From assembly GCA_003024785.1 (NCBI GenBank), contig PUQB01000269.1, positions 182,306 through 246,305 of the forward strand: a stretch of 64,000 nucleotides of DNA. Reading direction: 5' to 3'. This stretch comes from Selaginella tamariscina (taxonomy: Eukaryota; Streptophyta; Lycopodiopsida; Selaginellales; Selaginellaceae). The notes beneath the pieces are model-generated. The model saw only the letters and a list, made by a program, of their open reading frames with translations, was not told where the DNA came from and made no database searches. Both the position numbers and the translations under genes were made by a program. Below, piece after piece: positions 50,831 to 64,000 of this stretch; positions within the stretch are counted from its first letter, which is position 1, and every line of letters begins with the position of its first letter.

Positions 50831-52834
50831 CAAGGACTTCAAAACTTTTAAATAACACCCTTCTTTAACATTTCTTTAACATTTGTCCAAAAAATGTTGA
50901 GCTCTTTAATGACCGATACCAAACATGTACCTTGATTGGCTTAACATTCCTATGCCGTACAAAATGAAGAATGGTTTTACCACACTGCAAATGAAGGCTG
51001 CAAGGAATAGGTTGCAATCTTGGCCTCAAACGACAAGTCAAAGTAAAAAAGATTAGCATACTCCTTAAATTGATCAATGATTGCATGGATCCAAAGAGGG
51101 AATAAAAGAGCATGAAGGAAAGACGGCAGGAAGTAGAGTGAGATAAAATGATGAAAACAAAGGTAAAATCAGACAAATGAAGTGAAATAAAAGTAAGAGA
51201 AATTAAAGAAAAATGAGGGAGAGTCAAGTAAGGGGGATACTTTTCAAAGTCACATTTGACATGATTACGAGTCAACCAATCCATACTAAGAATAAAGTCA
51301 AAAACTTGACTCAACACCACCCACAAAGATTAAAATTCAAGTTCACAATCATCCACACAAATAACAATGTTAGTTTTGTCTCGCAAATAAGCATGTGTAT
51401 TTGTTATCATAAAGAATGAAAACTAGCTTTATCGTATAACATAAATGAAGATGGCAACATGTAGCAACAGACTGAAGAATAAAAGACAAATTCGAGTATG
51501 TATCAACTAATACTAAAAGATAAACAGAACGTGTTGTGTTATTAAATTGAGTTTTAAAAGTAAAGACCGAATGAACTAGTGTCGAGTGAAACTCTTGATG
51601 ATACCTTTAAAAGAAAAACAGAGGGGTCATTAACTTATTTACACAAGAACCCTCTTCTACTCATATGATTCTTCATTTCTCAAAAGATTCATCCTATCAA
51701 GACCTTCTACTACAACGGTGCCAATTGAATGTTGTTGACACTAAGATCTCCACCCCAGAAATGGAGACCAATTGGAAAAACGTTAACAACGCCGATACAT
51801 GTGTCCAACCTCATCAAACCTTATTAGTACATGGGTAGTAATAGCATCAACCTTTATCGGAGCAGGACCATCCCAAACATGAAGTGGAACTAGAGAATGT
51901 GAAGTTACAAGTAAGAGACGTGATGTCTTGTACCAACTGCAAAACATCGTCAAGAGTCACTGGAGCTAGTGCATGCACAAGCCCCACAAGGTCTTAACTT
52001 TTGACATGGCTATAACATAATTAACTTAATGCACTCTAACATGTTAGGCTCTACATAAAGCAAAAAATTCAAATACAAACATCAAACTACATCACCAATT
52101 CAGATGATTCCTGATGATTATGATGCAACTATTAAAAAGCATTGCCACACTTATCAACATGTTCAAACATGCATTTAAAGACCGTTGAAAGAATATTTCA
52201 ATCCCTACAAGTTGTTGCATTCAGACCATTGTACCACTGTAACACCATCTCTTAAAAACAAATAGGAAACTCATGTAAACACCGAGCATTGTCCTATGAA
52301 TGATATGTGGTAACCATAGTGAAGTGATTAAACTAATGGTACACATCATTTTCAGGAATTCCATAAAAGAAATCAGCTAGATTTAAAAATTCGTAATAGG
52401 AGCAGGAAGAGTAGCACCATAGGTATGAACATCGACATCAACTGAATTTAATTGTTCAACTGCACGCACAATAATTGTATGAGTAGTTACTTGACATATA
52501 AAATGCATGGATGAAAAGTAAAAACAAGAATGAAACAAATCTAGATAATGAAAATACTAGATTTAAATTTATAAAATAGACACAAATCCAAGTGCTCCAT
52601 ATGGACAATTAATAGTGCCCTTCACTTCCACCAATGTTAGAACTTGTAATAAAAAAAATCTATATATTATATTAGCCCAAAACCTTTAACTTATATACAA
52701 GGGCGAGTTGTTCATATTAAAACCAATTGTAACTATCAAAAAACCCATTATGCTAATAATAATATGTTGCATTGTAACTTTCACATGGACATTACAATAT
52801 TAAATACATAAATGAAAACAGTAGCATTTAAGGT

Positions 52835-55800
52835 TTCTATATATGTATATACACAATGTATCATTACTTAGTTTGCTCTTATCTGTTATGCTATAATATG
52901 TATACAAACATAAAAGAGGACGGGGAAGTGGAAAATATGGAAAACAATCTTCTTAGTTTAATATATTTATTTATTATTTATATTATGCTAAGGTATATCA
53001 ATAGTTAGTTTTTATTATTAACTTCAACGAACTTAGCTTTATAACTATAACCTAGTTAAGTAACTTTCGTGTTGTTTACATATGTAAAACTACATTGCTT
53101 TTCTTGTTACTTATCAATTTTAACTTTTAACAGTAGTACTAGTTAACTCTCACACACACAAATACATGTTTATATATGACTTTGGTAAAAGATGTCTTTC
53201 ATATGTACTCTATTAAATTTGTATTATATAATTTTCAGTCAATTCTCATTCATAATTTAAATAATGTAGCTCTTTGCTATGTGTCGCATGTACCCAACCA
53301 TTGAGTTGTTACATACACATGCAAAAAAAATATCAAATAAATAACAATAATAATAATGAAGAAATTTAATTTTTATTACGGACCAAAGATATATTAGTCA
53401 TAAATAAAATATTTAAGACATCAAATTCTACCAATAACAAACAGGAACTTTATATTACTTTATTTAAGAAAAATAATAGTTTGAAAGCTAATTATAAACG
53501 TTTAGCATGCTTTAATTGTTAAATAAAACAATTAAACAATTCTAAAGATAATTAACATCTTGGATTTACAGTTAACTTTGTAATATATATGTGTATAGCT
53601 TATATCTACTTGTATACATCTCTCTCTCCAGCAGATGCACATACACACCTATCAGGAGTATATATGAATAGAATTTTTATCTTATATATATACGTACACA
53701 TGTCCATAAAACACAGATATGTTATAAGTGTTTACATGCATTTTACTAGGCCATTGTACATTTTACAACATGAATTATTTATATATTTGCGTATTTCTGT
53801 AGTTTACGATGGAGTACAATAAGCATAAGTATTGCATATATATTTAAGTAAAGAAGTATTTATTCTCATAATTAATAAGATAAATACACACACACAAATA
53901 TTACATGTAAACAAACATATATTGATAGTTACATCGTGTAATACATACACATATATATTGCCTACAATTTCTCGAAGTATATTTTAATTTTTGATTAAAA
54001 TGGAAACACCCTCAATATATTGTATACATATAACCAGTACTTAAATAGTATACATATAAATTGCAATACACATTGTATTGCGTTAAATTACTGAATATTT
54101 TTACGATAAACTTAAATATTCCCAGAATTTAATTGATTGGTATTTTTAAAACATTTTAACAAGATAGTTTGTTAAAGAAATATTTGTGGAGGCCAAGTAG
54201 AAATTTAAAGATTATAGTATGCTGATGTTATTATAGAAAACTAGAAAATCAATAAAGATTTATTATATATCAGTAAATCCATTATACTTTACCATCCGCT
54301 GCTGTAATATATTGCATTAAGTTATGTTTACTACTAAGATAAAAATATATTAACTAACTGAATGTTGACATATCATATATTGTTTTAAAGTCTCCCACCG
54401 CTACGAGTCGCTTTTGGTGTACATATATACCATTTTTAAACATGTTATATATATTTAAAACAATCGTTTATTTACAACGCTTTTTACTAACTATTATAAT
54501 TTTAATATAATATTTATGTTGTACTAAGTTATATTGATAAAAATACGTTGTATGTATGTATGCATACACACTTATTAGTGCCTACTGTTCATGTGGATAA
54601 TCGGTAAAAGTATTTTAAAATTGCAATCGCACGCACGCACGCTCACACACACATGCACGCACGTGCACACATCGTATGCTTTAACATGTTCTTGAGCTAT
54701 GGACACAAACATAGACAAGAATACGCAAACAGACACACACACAGACACTATATACGTGTGCAAAGTCTCGTAACTGAAAAACCAGATAAATTATTCATTT
54801 AAGACAACCAATCTGTGGCTGGTCATGCGTCTATAATATATAACATTAAACATAATAATTAATAAATATTGAAACCATACTTTAAAATAAAGGAAACAAT
54901 AAAATGTGCGCGTGTGTGTGTGAGAGAGAGAGAGATTGTTCTTTAACAAGAAACAACTTCAGTAAGAAAATTATGTTAATCTGTATTATCACACACCACC
55001 CGGAGTAGATAATACACCATATGTACTCACACACACACACACACACATATATATAAACCATGATATATGCCGTAGTAAAAAAATGCTATGGATTAATAAT
55101 TAAATTAAATTATAATTAGTAAACTAGTAATGAAATTAATAATTAAACATTTCTGTAGCATTTTTCGACTACGGATTTAATCATTGATATAAACACCAGA
55201 CACACACGAAAGAAATCTCTTATCAACATGTATATATGTGTTTACTCTCGTCTAGGAGGGTCACTTAAATAAATTATATGCAAATACATGCATATACAGA
55301 GGAACGCTTATATATATATATATTTATGTGTGTGTGTGTGTGTGTGTGCGCTACTATTGATTATAATTAAGAGTTTAATTTGATCACACATATTCCATAT
55401 ATACACACTATAATTTCTGTTTTATTTCACATCAAAATATGTAACCGCATCGTTGACCTTATAATATCATTGCAATAGTACTGAATACATAATTAAATTA
55501 AATTTAAAATTTATTTATTAATGTCTTTATAGACGTGTCACATATCTAAAGTTTTTATATAGAAAAACGAAAAAGGTATATTACATTTACTTGTAACGTT
55601 ATAAAAGGCATTTATTTTCTTTTTCTTATAATCAAGTGTATTTTCTCCTGTTTTGTTTTGTCTTGTCTTTCTATTTCCACTAATGATCATAATTAAATTG
55701 ATCTTTTTCATTTATTTTTCTAATGTCGACTATGTGTAATGATAATGAACAAAATTGTAACAAAAAAATTACTCAATTCCATATATGTCTTTCTTATTTA

Positions 55801-56860
55801 AAGGGATCTTCAACGGAAATGTTGTAATAATCTCACTTCAATCCAAAATAACAATCCACCATGTCTCTATGTTGTTTTCTTTAATATTTATGAATAAAAA
55901 GTGAATACTCTTTGATAAATATGTCAGACATTTCCAAATAATTGTAAGAGTCTTTGTTTCTCTCTCTCTCACAAACATATATAAATATATTTATGGAGTG
56001 TGTGTATGTGTGAAAGAGAGAAAAAAAGAGAAAGGAGGGAAGGAAAGAAAGGTAGGAATTAATTAACATTATTTTTTTTAATGCAGTTGTCCATAATTCA
56101 GGAACTTCATCACTTTCAGGTTATTATCATATTAGATATAAATAACAATAATATATTTGAGATTTTATTTTGTAAAAGAGTACTCTCTTATTTTGTTGGC
56201 TGTTAACTTGGTAATTATGTTCTTCTTTTAAATTCAGGTTCTTATAATTTTCAAGTTGTTGGTTTTTTTTTTGTTTTTCTTTTTATTTTCTTTGTTTTTA
56301 TTTAAGACCGTTATATAATTTCTAAAAAAAACTCTCTCTCTCTCACTCACTCACACACACGAAGATTCGATAGAATGTATTTTAAAATGCATTAGTATAT
56401 TCATATGTTTCCTTACGTGTTTGATGACAATGTAATTCTAATATATACATTATTTGTTTATATAATTATCTCCTTTGTAGTTAGATCTATATACTATTCG
56501 TGCAAACGTGTTAGAAATGTTATGTTACCCTTTTATTCTTTTAATCGGTTTTAACTAGAGAATTGAAATACTATACTAAATTATATAATTGAATTTATTA
56601 TATTATTTCCAAATGATAATGTTTGCATGTACATATTGTAAATATGTGACTACATTTATGGTACAAACGAGTATATACTTATTTATATAACGATCTCAAA
56701 CTTTAATGTATATAAATGATGTTTATGGTCTCTCTATACACACAGCCACATGCATATACAGTATATTTTACGCACAATATTAAAATACATGTTTGGTTAT
56801 TTATATTTATCAATTAATCAAAATTTAATTAATCATGATTAATATAAGAACTTGTTTTGT
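52835..56860. repeat. Intergenic AT-rich DNA with interspersed-repeat copies
   Basis: No gene. 53,490-53,600 resembles 3,370-3,470, and 54,030-54,130 resembles the monomer of the array at 38,041-38,760. Simple repeats: CA/TG near 54,640-54,740, 55,030-55,046 and 55,328-55,348. It holds the promoter of the CFIm25 gene at its right end; no clear TATA box can be singled out in so AT-rich a region. Confidence 0.6.
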
Positions 56861-56888
56861 AACCTAAACCCTTAGGTTTAACAGGGCA

Positions 56889-58688
<1,800 letters not shown>

Positions 58689-59748
58689 TGTAGTTTATTG
58701 ATTTTGTAAAACTAACTGGACCTAAACTTTTTTATTTTTCCTTTAATTTTTAATTCTCTTTAACTTAATTAAAATGTTGGTGTGTTTTTAAATCTTAAAC
58801 AAAATGAAAGCCTGTTTATGAATAATTTTAACTTATATTGTACAATAATTTCATAAATGTATGTGTGTAAATTGTTACTAATACTAAAAAAATAAATATA
58901 TAAAATATTTTAAGCTAACATTTTTGTAATATACATGTTACTTATAAACTTAAATAAAAGTAAAGAAATAAATCATAAATAATAAATAATTTAAAGTTAT
59001 TTAAAGTTCTGCCGCTCAGTGTTCAGTGTTCGCACGAAAATTGAATAATTTAATCAAAAGAGAGATGGAATATGTACATTTTGTAAAATTGGCAAAAATG
59101 GTATTTGTTTTGCAAATTGGTAATAAAATGTACATGTAATATATATCTTAATGTTAAAGAAGGCATTACTTTTGTTTAAAATTAAAAATAAAGGAATTCA
59201 ATTTCTAAAACAAAAGAATATATATATTTATTACACATTATATTTTTTTTAAATCAATAATTGTGTGTTAATCTAATTTAATTTTTTTTAGTCATCTACT
59301 GAGTCTCAGGAACGTAGTTTATTTTATATATACAGATAATGTAAACGTAATTAACTGAAACATATTATATGTTTAATTCTGTTATACAAACTTTTAATTA
59401 TTTTACTAGTTTTAACAGCAAAGTTAACAATTAACATTAAATAACATTATTATTAATTTTATTGATTAATGTAGTAAATATAGTTTTGTTTGATAATAAA
59501 AACAATAAAAAATATTTTTAATAAGTTTTAATGTTAAAAACACATTTCTCTCTGTGAACTGACTTTACTGATTGGATTTACAAACAGTTTTTTCTTACAA
59601 TATATAACTTAATTAATTTTAAAATTTCGCCAGAGCTTCCTACTGTATTAATAAATAATTTTAAGCTATATGTTGTCATAGGTATGTATACTAATGTTTA
59701 GTGATTAAATTTTTAGTGTGATTACGTAATTGAAAACCAATAACAACC

Positions 59749-59790
<42 letters not shown>

Positions 59791-60650
59791 ATTCGGCAAC
59801 GTACAGACAATGTAAATGTTTAGTAGTTATTTAATCAGCTTAATCATAGTAAATATTTAATTAAACTGTGTGTCTGTCACTGTCTAAGAAAGAGAAGACT
59901 CAGTAGTTGTATGACAATGGACACGTATGTATATGTTTATTTACTGAACATAATATATATTTAATTATGTTTTAGTTATATATATATATAGCTATCACAA
60001 ACTGAAGTTATTTGAAGTTTTATTAATTTTGTAAGACAGACTAAACTGCCTTTTAACTTAATTAAATTATTGTTTTGTTTTAACTTTTAAACATTTGCTA
60101 ATAATCATCTGATAACTTAACTAAAATGAGTAATCTTTTTGATTTAAAGTTTAATAGAAAATAATAACCAGAACGCATTTCGAGCTTTTGAACGAAATAA
60201 AGTTTACAGGAAGTTTAATATATTTTTTTGTGACGTGGTGGGTGTGTGTGCGACGCCTTGCACTTAGTCAGTGGAAAGAATATAAGATTAGAAATGTTTA
60301 TTAATGTTATTAATTAAATATTTATCAGAGATATTAAGATAATTATTTTAATGCGTGTAAATTTATACATGGACACGAGTTTATAATGGTTTATTATTTA
60401 ATATCACAAATATTTAAATTATTAATAATGTGTATATTTTATGTATGTATACGTGTTTGTTTAAATCACGTAAGCAGGAAGAATTTCAAAATCGCACTTG
60501 AATATAGAGTACTATTTTTGATAGTAATGGGTAGGTGCATATGCAGACAATCCAACGGACGGCGATAAATGAATATTTTAAAAATAAAATAATCTAGATT
60601 AAATTAATAAAATGTTGACACGAATCGAACCTAGGAATAATCTTAGGTCT
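58689..60650. other. Intergenic AT-rich DNA between CFIm25 and the GRAM-VASt gene
   Basis: No gene found. Contains a (CT)n(CA)n microsatellite at 59,749-59,790. The CFIm25 poly(A) region must lie in the first few hundred bases; several AATAAA-like words are present but cannot be ranked. Confidence 0.65.
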
Positions 60651-60654
60651 ACAT

Positions 60655-61107
60655 TTTCTAGGGTTCTTCTTCGCTCGTTTTCCGGCTTGAATCTTGCGCT
60701 TCTTGATCGAATTCGCACACTGTATCGACAAAATCTGAGGTTTTCTGCATTCTTTCAGGGATTTCCGACTGTTTCTTGATCGAATTCAAGGTGTTTCTTG
60801 GCTGAAATCTTACTACAGGTATACTTCTTGGTCGAAATCGCACTCTACCGAGGATTTTCTGCATTCTAGGTTCAACAAAGAATTTGTTTTTTCGGTGATT
60901 TTCCTGTTTCCGGCTTGAAATCAAGTATTTTTCTCCTTTCCGGCTCGAAATCTTACTCTAGCGATGCTTTCTGGTTGAAATCTTACTCAATCCGAGGAGA
61001 TTCTGCATTCTAGGCTGAGGAAATCGAGGATTGTCTGCGTGTTAAATCAGATAAAGGATGGAATCCTAAGTTATTAAGCAAGATCTCCAGTAGCTGATTG
61101 ATCCTTC
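60655..61107 (+). promoter_or_regulatory. Repetitive leader of the GRAM-VASt gene
   Basis: Less AT-rich than its surroundings and made of recurring phrases: 'TTTTCTGCATTCT' or 'GATTCTGCATTCTAGG' at about 60,740, 60,854 and 60,999, and 'TCTTGATCGAATTC' / 'CTTGGTCGAAATC' / 'CTGGTTGAAATCTTACTC' at least six times. It ends directly at the start codon of the next gene, so it is probably 5'UTR and core promoter. A minus-strand open frame over it (60,658-60,924) has no recognisable domain. Confidence 0.5.
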
Positions 61108-61541
61108 ATGGAGACGCAGCCGGGATCTCCAGTGTCGGCGCCGCCTTCTCCACCACGGAATGATACAGATGAGAGCGAGAAATCGAAAAATTCAGCAGCC
61201 ACCGAGCAGAAGATTGTTCAGGTATGTTGAAGAAAGTCGGAAATTCGAGATGTAGGTGTATGATCACGGTTTTTATTAGGTTGTTCAATCTCCTCAACAA
61301 CTGCAGGCGTCCAAGAGTGAAGATTACAGGAAGCTTTTCCACCTCCCCATGGATGAGGTATTTAATTACTACTTATCTATGTATATATGCATATACGACA
61401 TATGTATATATACATGTATTCCAAATGGCAGGTCTTGGTGCAGGATTTCAATTGTGCATTCCAAAAGAAGATACTTCTGCAGGTAGGCTTGTTTCTAGCT
61501 TAAGAACAATACGCATGCACACATTTATAATGTATATTATC

Positions 61542-61577
<36 letters not shown>

Positions 61578-64000
61578 TCTGTGTGTGTATATAGAATGGG
61601 GTTATACTTTAGGGCACATGTACCTGTTTGAGCAGTATATATGCTTCTACTCCAACATATTTGGATACGAGAAGAAATAATTATCTGCCGTGGAAATTTA
61701 TAATTTATCATATGAGCATTTGATAGTTGTTTATCGTTCTGATACAAGTGTGATTTTGATTTTTTTCTGTGCAGAAAGTGTTACCGCTGAAAGATGTTAC
61801 ATTCGTACGAAAAGCATGGACAGCGGGACTTTTTCCTAACGCGATTGAGATTGGTGCATGGGGCAAAAAGGTATTTTGTCATCTTTCTGCTTTGTTTATT
61901 TGTTTGTATACATGCATACACATTTTCACACACACACACATACATATAGATTTGTATGTATATACTGTATATGTGGAGGAAGTAGTTTTGTTGTTTCAAT
62001 CACTACTGTTTACATACTGTTTTACCAGTACTTTTTTGCATCATTTCTTTCTCGGGACGAGGCCTACAGATTAATCGTTAATGGTTGGTCACATCATAGT
62101 GGTCATGCAAGAGCACTCACGGACACATCTTTGGTATGGTTTCAATTAGATTTAATAGTATTAACTATCATAACTATTTAATATATGATATACATGTATT
62201 TAATCTTAAATCTTTAGTCTTTCTTCGTACTTCTCAGATTGCCTCTCTGGATGTTCAAGGAACTCCGTCCCAAATTCTTTTAGGCCGAACCGCTAGGTAT
62301 GATTAAGTTGGTTATCTTGTATACTGTCAATATAACTATCTATTCACTAATTTTTAACAGTGAAATTATTGAGCTACAAGCGACTAATAACACAGAGGAG
62401 GGTGATGAAAAGCAAATTTTACCAAAGTCAGAGGAACGCACGTCGCAGGAGGATTCAACCGTTTCCGTGAGAAGCGACTCTTTCTGGAAGATTGAGGACG
62501 TCCCACCTGCTCCCTGTACGCACGCACGCACGCATTCATGCACGCTTACGCATGTGCCTACGTGTATCTGTAACACAATCTGTTTTTTTTACCTCGTTGT
62601 GTATGCATTTCATCTTTCATAGCTCTTGGAGGCATATATAAATGAAGCACCTAATATCAGATATGGTGTGTGTGGTTAATATGTAATATACTTTGTTTTC
62701 TAATTAGCTTGTGATCGTTCTTCTGCAGTATCCTCCGATTTCAAGACGGTTATGGAGTCCGAATTTCCGGTAATAACAGTTTTCATGTATATTACACTTT
62801 ACTGAAAGCAGTTTTTTCACACACACACACGCCTGTGCACGTTATGCTAATCTTTGGTCCTTATCAGGTTGACGTGCAAGATTTCTTTGAGCTTTTCTTT
62901 TCTGATAATGCCATTAACTTTCTTGAGACGTTTCACAAGAGATGTGGTGACGAAGGTATGTCTTTTGTATGCGTGTGTATACACGTGATAGACGTCGTAA
63001 ATGTATGCATATATGTGGTAGTATACACTTTATTACAGACTTCAGATCCACGCTTTGGTCGTCGCATCCACGCTTTGGTCATGTACGAGACGTTTCATTC
63101 CGGCATCCTGTAAATTTATATTTGGTACGTTTCTCTTGTTCTTTTTGTTTCTTAAGCATAATAAATAGCTACGTGATATTGTTATATACTATAATGAAGC
63201 TATAATATTCTATAACGAACGAGTTAAACGATATTATGATATTCAAGTTCCCTTGATTTTATGACAGGCCCTAAATCAGCTGTTTGTAGTGAGACACAGA
63301 AATTTCGTGTTTACCGCAACAGGTAACCACACACGCTTTCTTTCACTTGGTTCTACGAAGTTTATGTTGATGCAGTCACTTGGTTTTTGAGACATCACAG
63401 CAAATGTCGGAAATACCATATGCTGATTATTTCCACGTAGAGGTAACTATCGGAAATACCCCATACACATACATCTATACATGCAAGCAGATATATAATC
63501 TGTATCACACGTATGTGTGGTATACTTGTGGTATATGGACAAGCATACCACAACACGTATATATATCAAGTTGTGGTTTCATAGGTGCGGTGGGTGTAAA
63601 GAGTTCCAAAGGAAGTATCGTATCATTCTTTGTTCGGATTTCCATGAACGTTGATTTTTCTAAGAAGACGTTATGGAAGTAAGTTGCTTTTACATGTAAT
63701 ATCTATATGTATATGTATATCCTGTGCTATTTATTACTATGAGTGATTACCAGTCATCTCTGGTTGATCTTGTAGGCAAGATCGAGCAAGCCACATTGGA
63801 TGAATGTAAAGAAACGTATTCAATTTGGGTGCGAGAGTACAGTTATAGAGATATAGTGTTGTGCGTGTTTGGGTTGAGTGTGTGCGTGTGTATGTGTGGA
63901 GATCAGGACTGAAAAGATAGTATTAATAACATGTAGTTATGATTTGTCAGGCTTACAATGTACTTAGTTCAAAAGTAAAATAGCGACCTCTGATATGGAA
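61108..64000 (+). CDS. GRAM and VASt domain protein, partial (runs off right edge)
   Basis: Exons: 61,108-61,221, 61,307-61,357, 61,432-61,482, 61,613-61,677, 61,775-61,870, 62,029-62,133, 62,238-62,296, 62,361-62,515, 62,729-62,769, 62,868-62,955, 63,039-63,124, 63,268-63,322, 63,376-63,442, 63,585-63,679 and 63,776 onwards to about 63,837. GRAM domain: 'YRKLFHLPMDE', 'VLVQDFNCAFQKKILLQ', 'YICFYSNIFGYEKK', 'AWTAGLFPNAIEI', 'YFFASFLSRDEAYRLI'. VASt domain: 'VDVQDFFELFFSDNAINF', 'HPRFGHVRDVSFRHPV', 'ETQKFRVYRN', 'SEIPYADYF', 'MNVDFSKKTLWK', 'ATLDECKETY'. This is the VAD1/Aster-related family; relatives bind sterols or phosphoinositides at membrane contacts, and Arabidopsis VAD1 affects cell death. 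The C-terminal membrane anchor expected for the family lies beyond the window. Junctions 3-4, 4-5, 11-12, 13-14 and 14-15 each lack one or two G residues for a canonical in-frame splice. Domain identity is clear; gene integrity is uncertain. Confidence 0.9.

Larger units (their letters stand above)
47963..52830 (-). mobile_element. Ty3/gypsy LTR retrotransposon, degenerate
   Basis: Minus-strand order is gag-like (about 52,300-51,700), protease-like (about 51,326-51,230, 'FILSMDWLTRNHVKCDF'), reverse transcriptase (about 50,830-50,450), RNase H (about 50,050-49,830), integrase (49,044-48,583) and a C-terminal piece (48,400-48,100). This PR-RT-RH-IN order defines Ty3/gypsy. LTR-like sequences that resemble each other lie at about 47,963-48,060 and 52,690-52,800. 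The right one may begin at TGTTAGAACTTG (52,636), while the left start is hidden by the TA run. Stops and shifts run through all domains. The 3' end was duplicated to 39,180-39,840. Confidence 0.85.

Noticed and set aside
60658..60924. 88-codon minus-strand gene upstream of the GRAM-VASt gene
   Set aside because: It mirrors the repetitive leader; no domain, and the repeat structure explains the open frame.

Overview
The window is nuclear DNA of a land plant. It is strongly AT-rich, with long TA/CA/GA microsatellites, intron-rich host genes, decayed retroelements and a transposon-like DUF7869 gene. Proteins of that last type are, from general knowledge, especially numerous in bryophytes, lycophytes and ferns, so a non-angiosperm is my tentative guess; the sequence alone does not fix the taxon.

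Layout. 1-10 kb: two decayed copies of one unidentified element in opposite orientation (about 150-2,650 and 7,300-9,840), separated by an interspersed AT-rich repeat and a 1.57-kb terminal-inverted-repeat element (5,055-6,626, PIF/Harbinger-like by its ends). 10.35-24.39 kb: a possible 14-kb composite element bounded by inverted copies of a 19-bp motif. It has two divergent gene blocks. Leftward (minus strand) lie a gene with a ParB-like N-terminal domain and a FCP1/NLI-type HAD phosphatase gene. Rightward (plus strand) lies a DUF7869 transposase-like gene. Two arrays of about 20 copies each of the palindrome GGCGGGATTAATCCCGCC sit just upstream of the two blocks, with 3.3 kb of microsatellite-rich DNA between them. 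This is the most unusual part of the window. 24.4-30.4 kb: decayed element-like coding sequence with clusters of a second palindrome (consensus ATCCTYGGYRCYRAGGAT). 30.5-31.4 kb: a frame-disrupted kelch-like gene. 32.5-48.6 kb: a direct tandem duplication of about 7-9 kb whose copies each carry a tRNA-derived element and the 3' end of a Ty3/gypsy retrotransposon; the right copy runs into the rest of that retrotransposon (to about 52.8 kb). 56.9-64.0 kb: two ordinary host genes on the plus strand, a complete seven-exon CFIm25 gene (mRNA 3'-end processing) and a GRAM-VASt domain gene that runs off the right edge.

Many coding regions outside CFIm25 are interrupted by single-base shifts, several of which would be repaired by one more G (or C) in a short run. 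This may reflect assembly homopolymer errors rather than decay, so frame-disrupted genes here should not be called pseudogenes without read support. Exon coordinates were derived by hand from reading frames and GT-AG signals.
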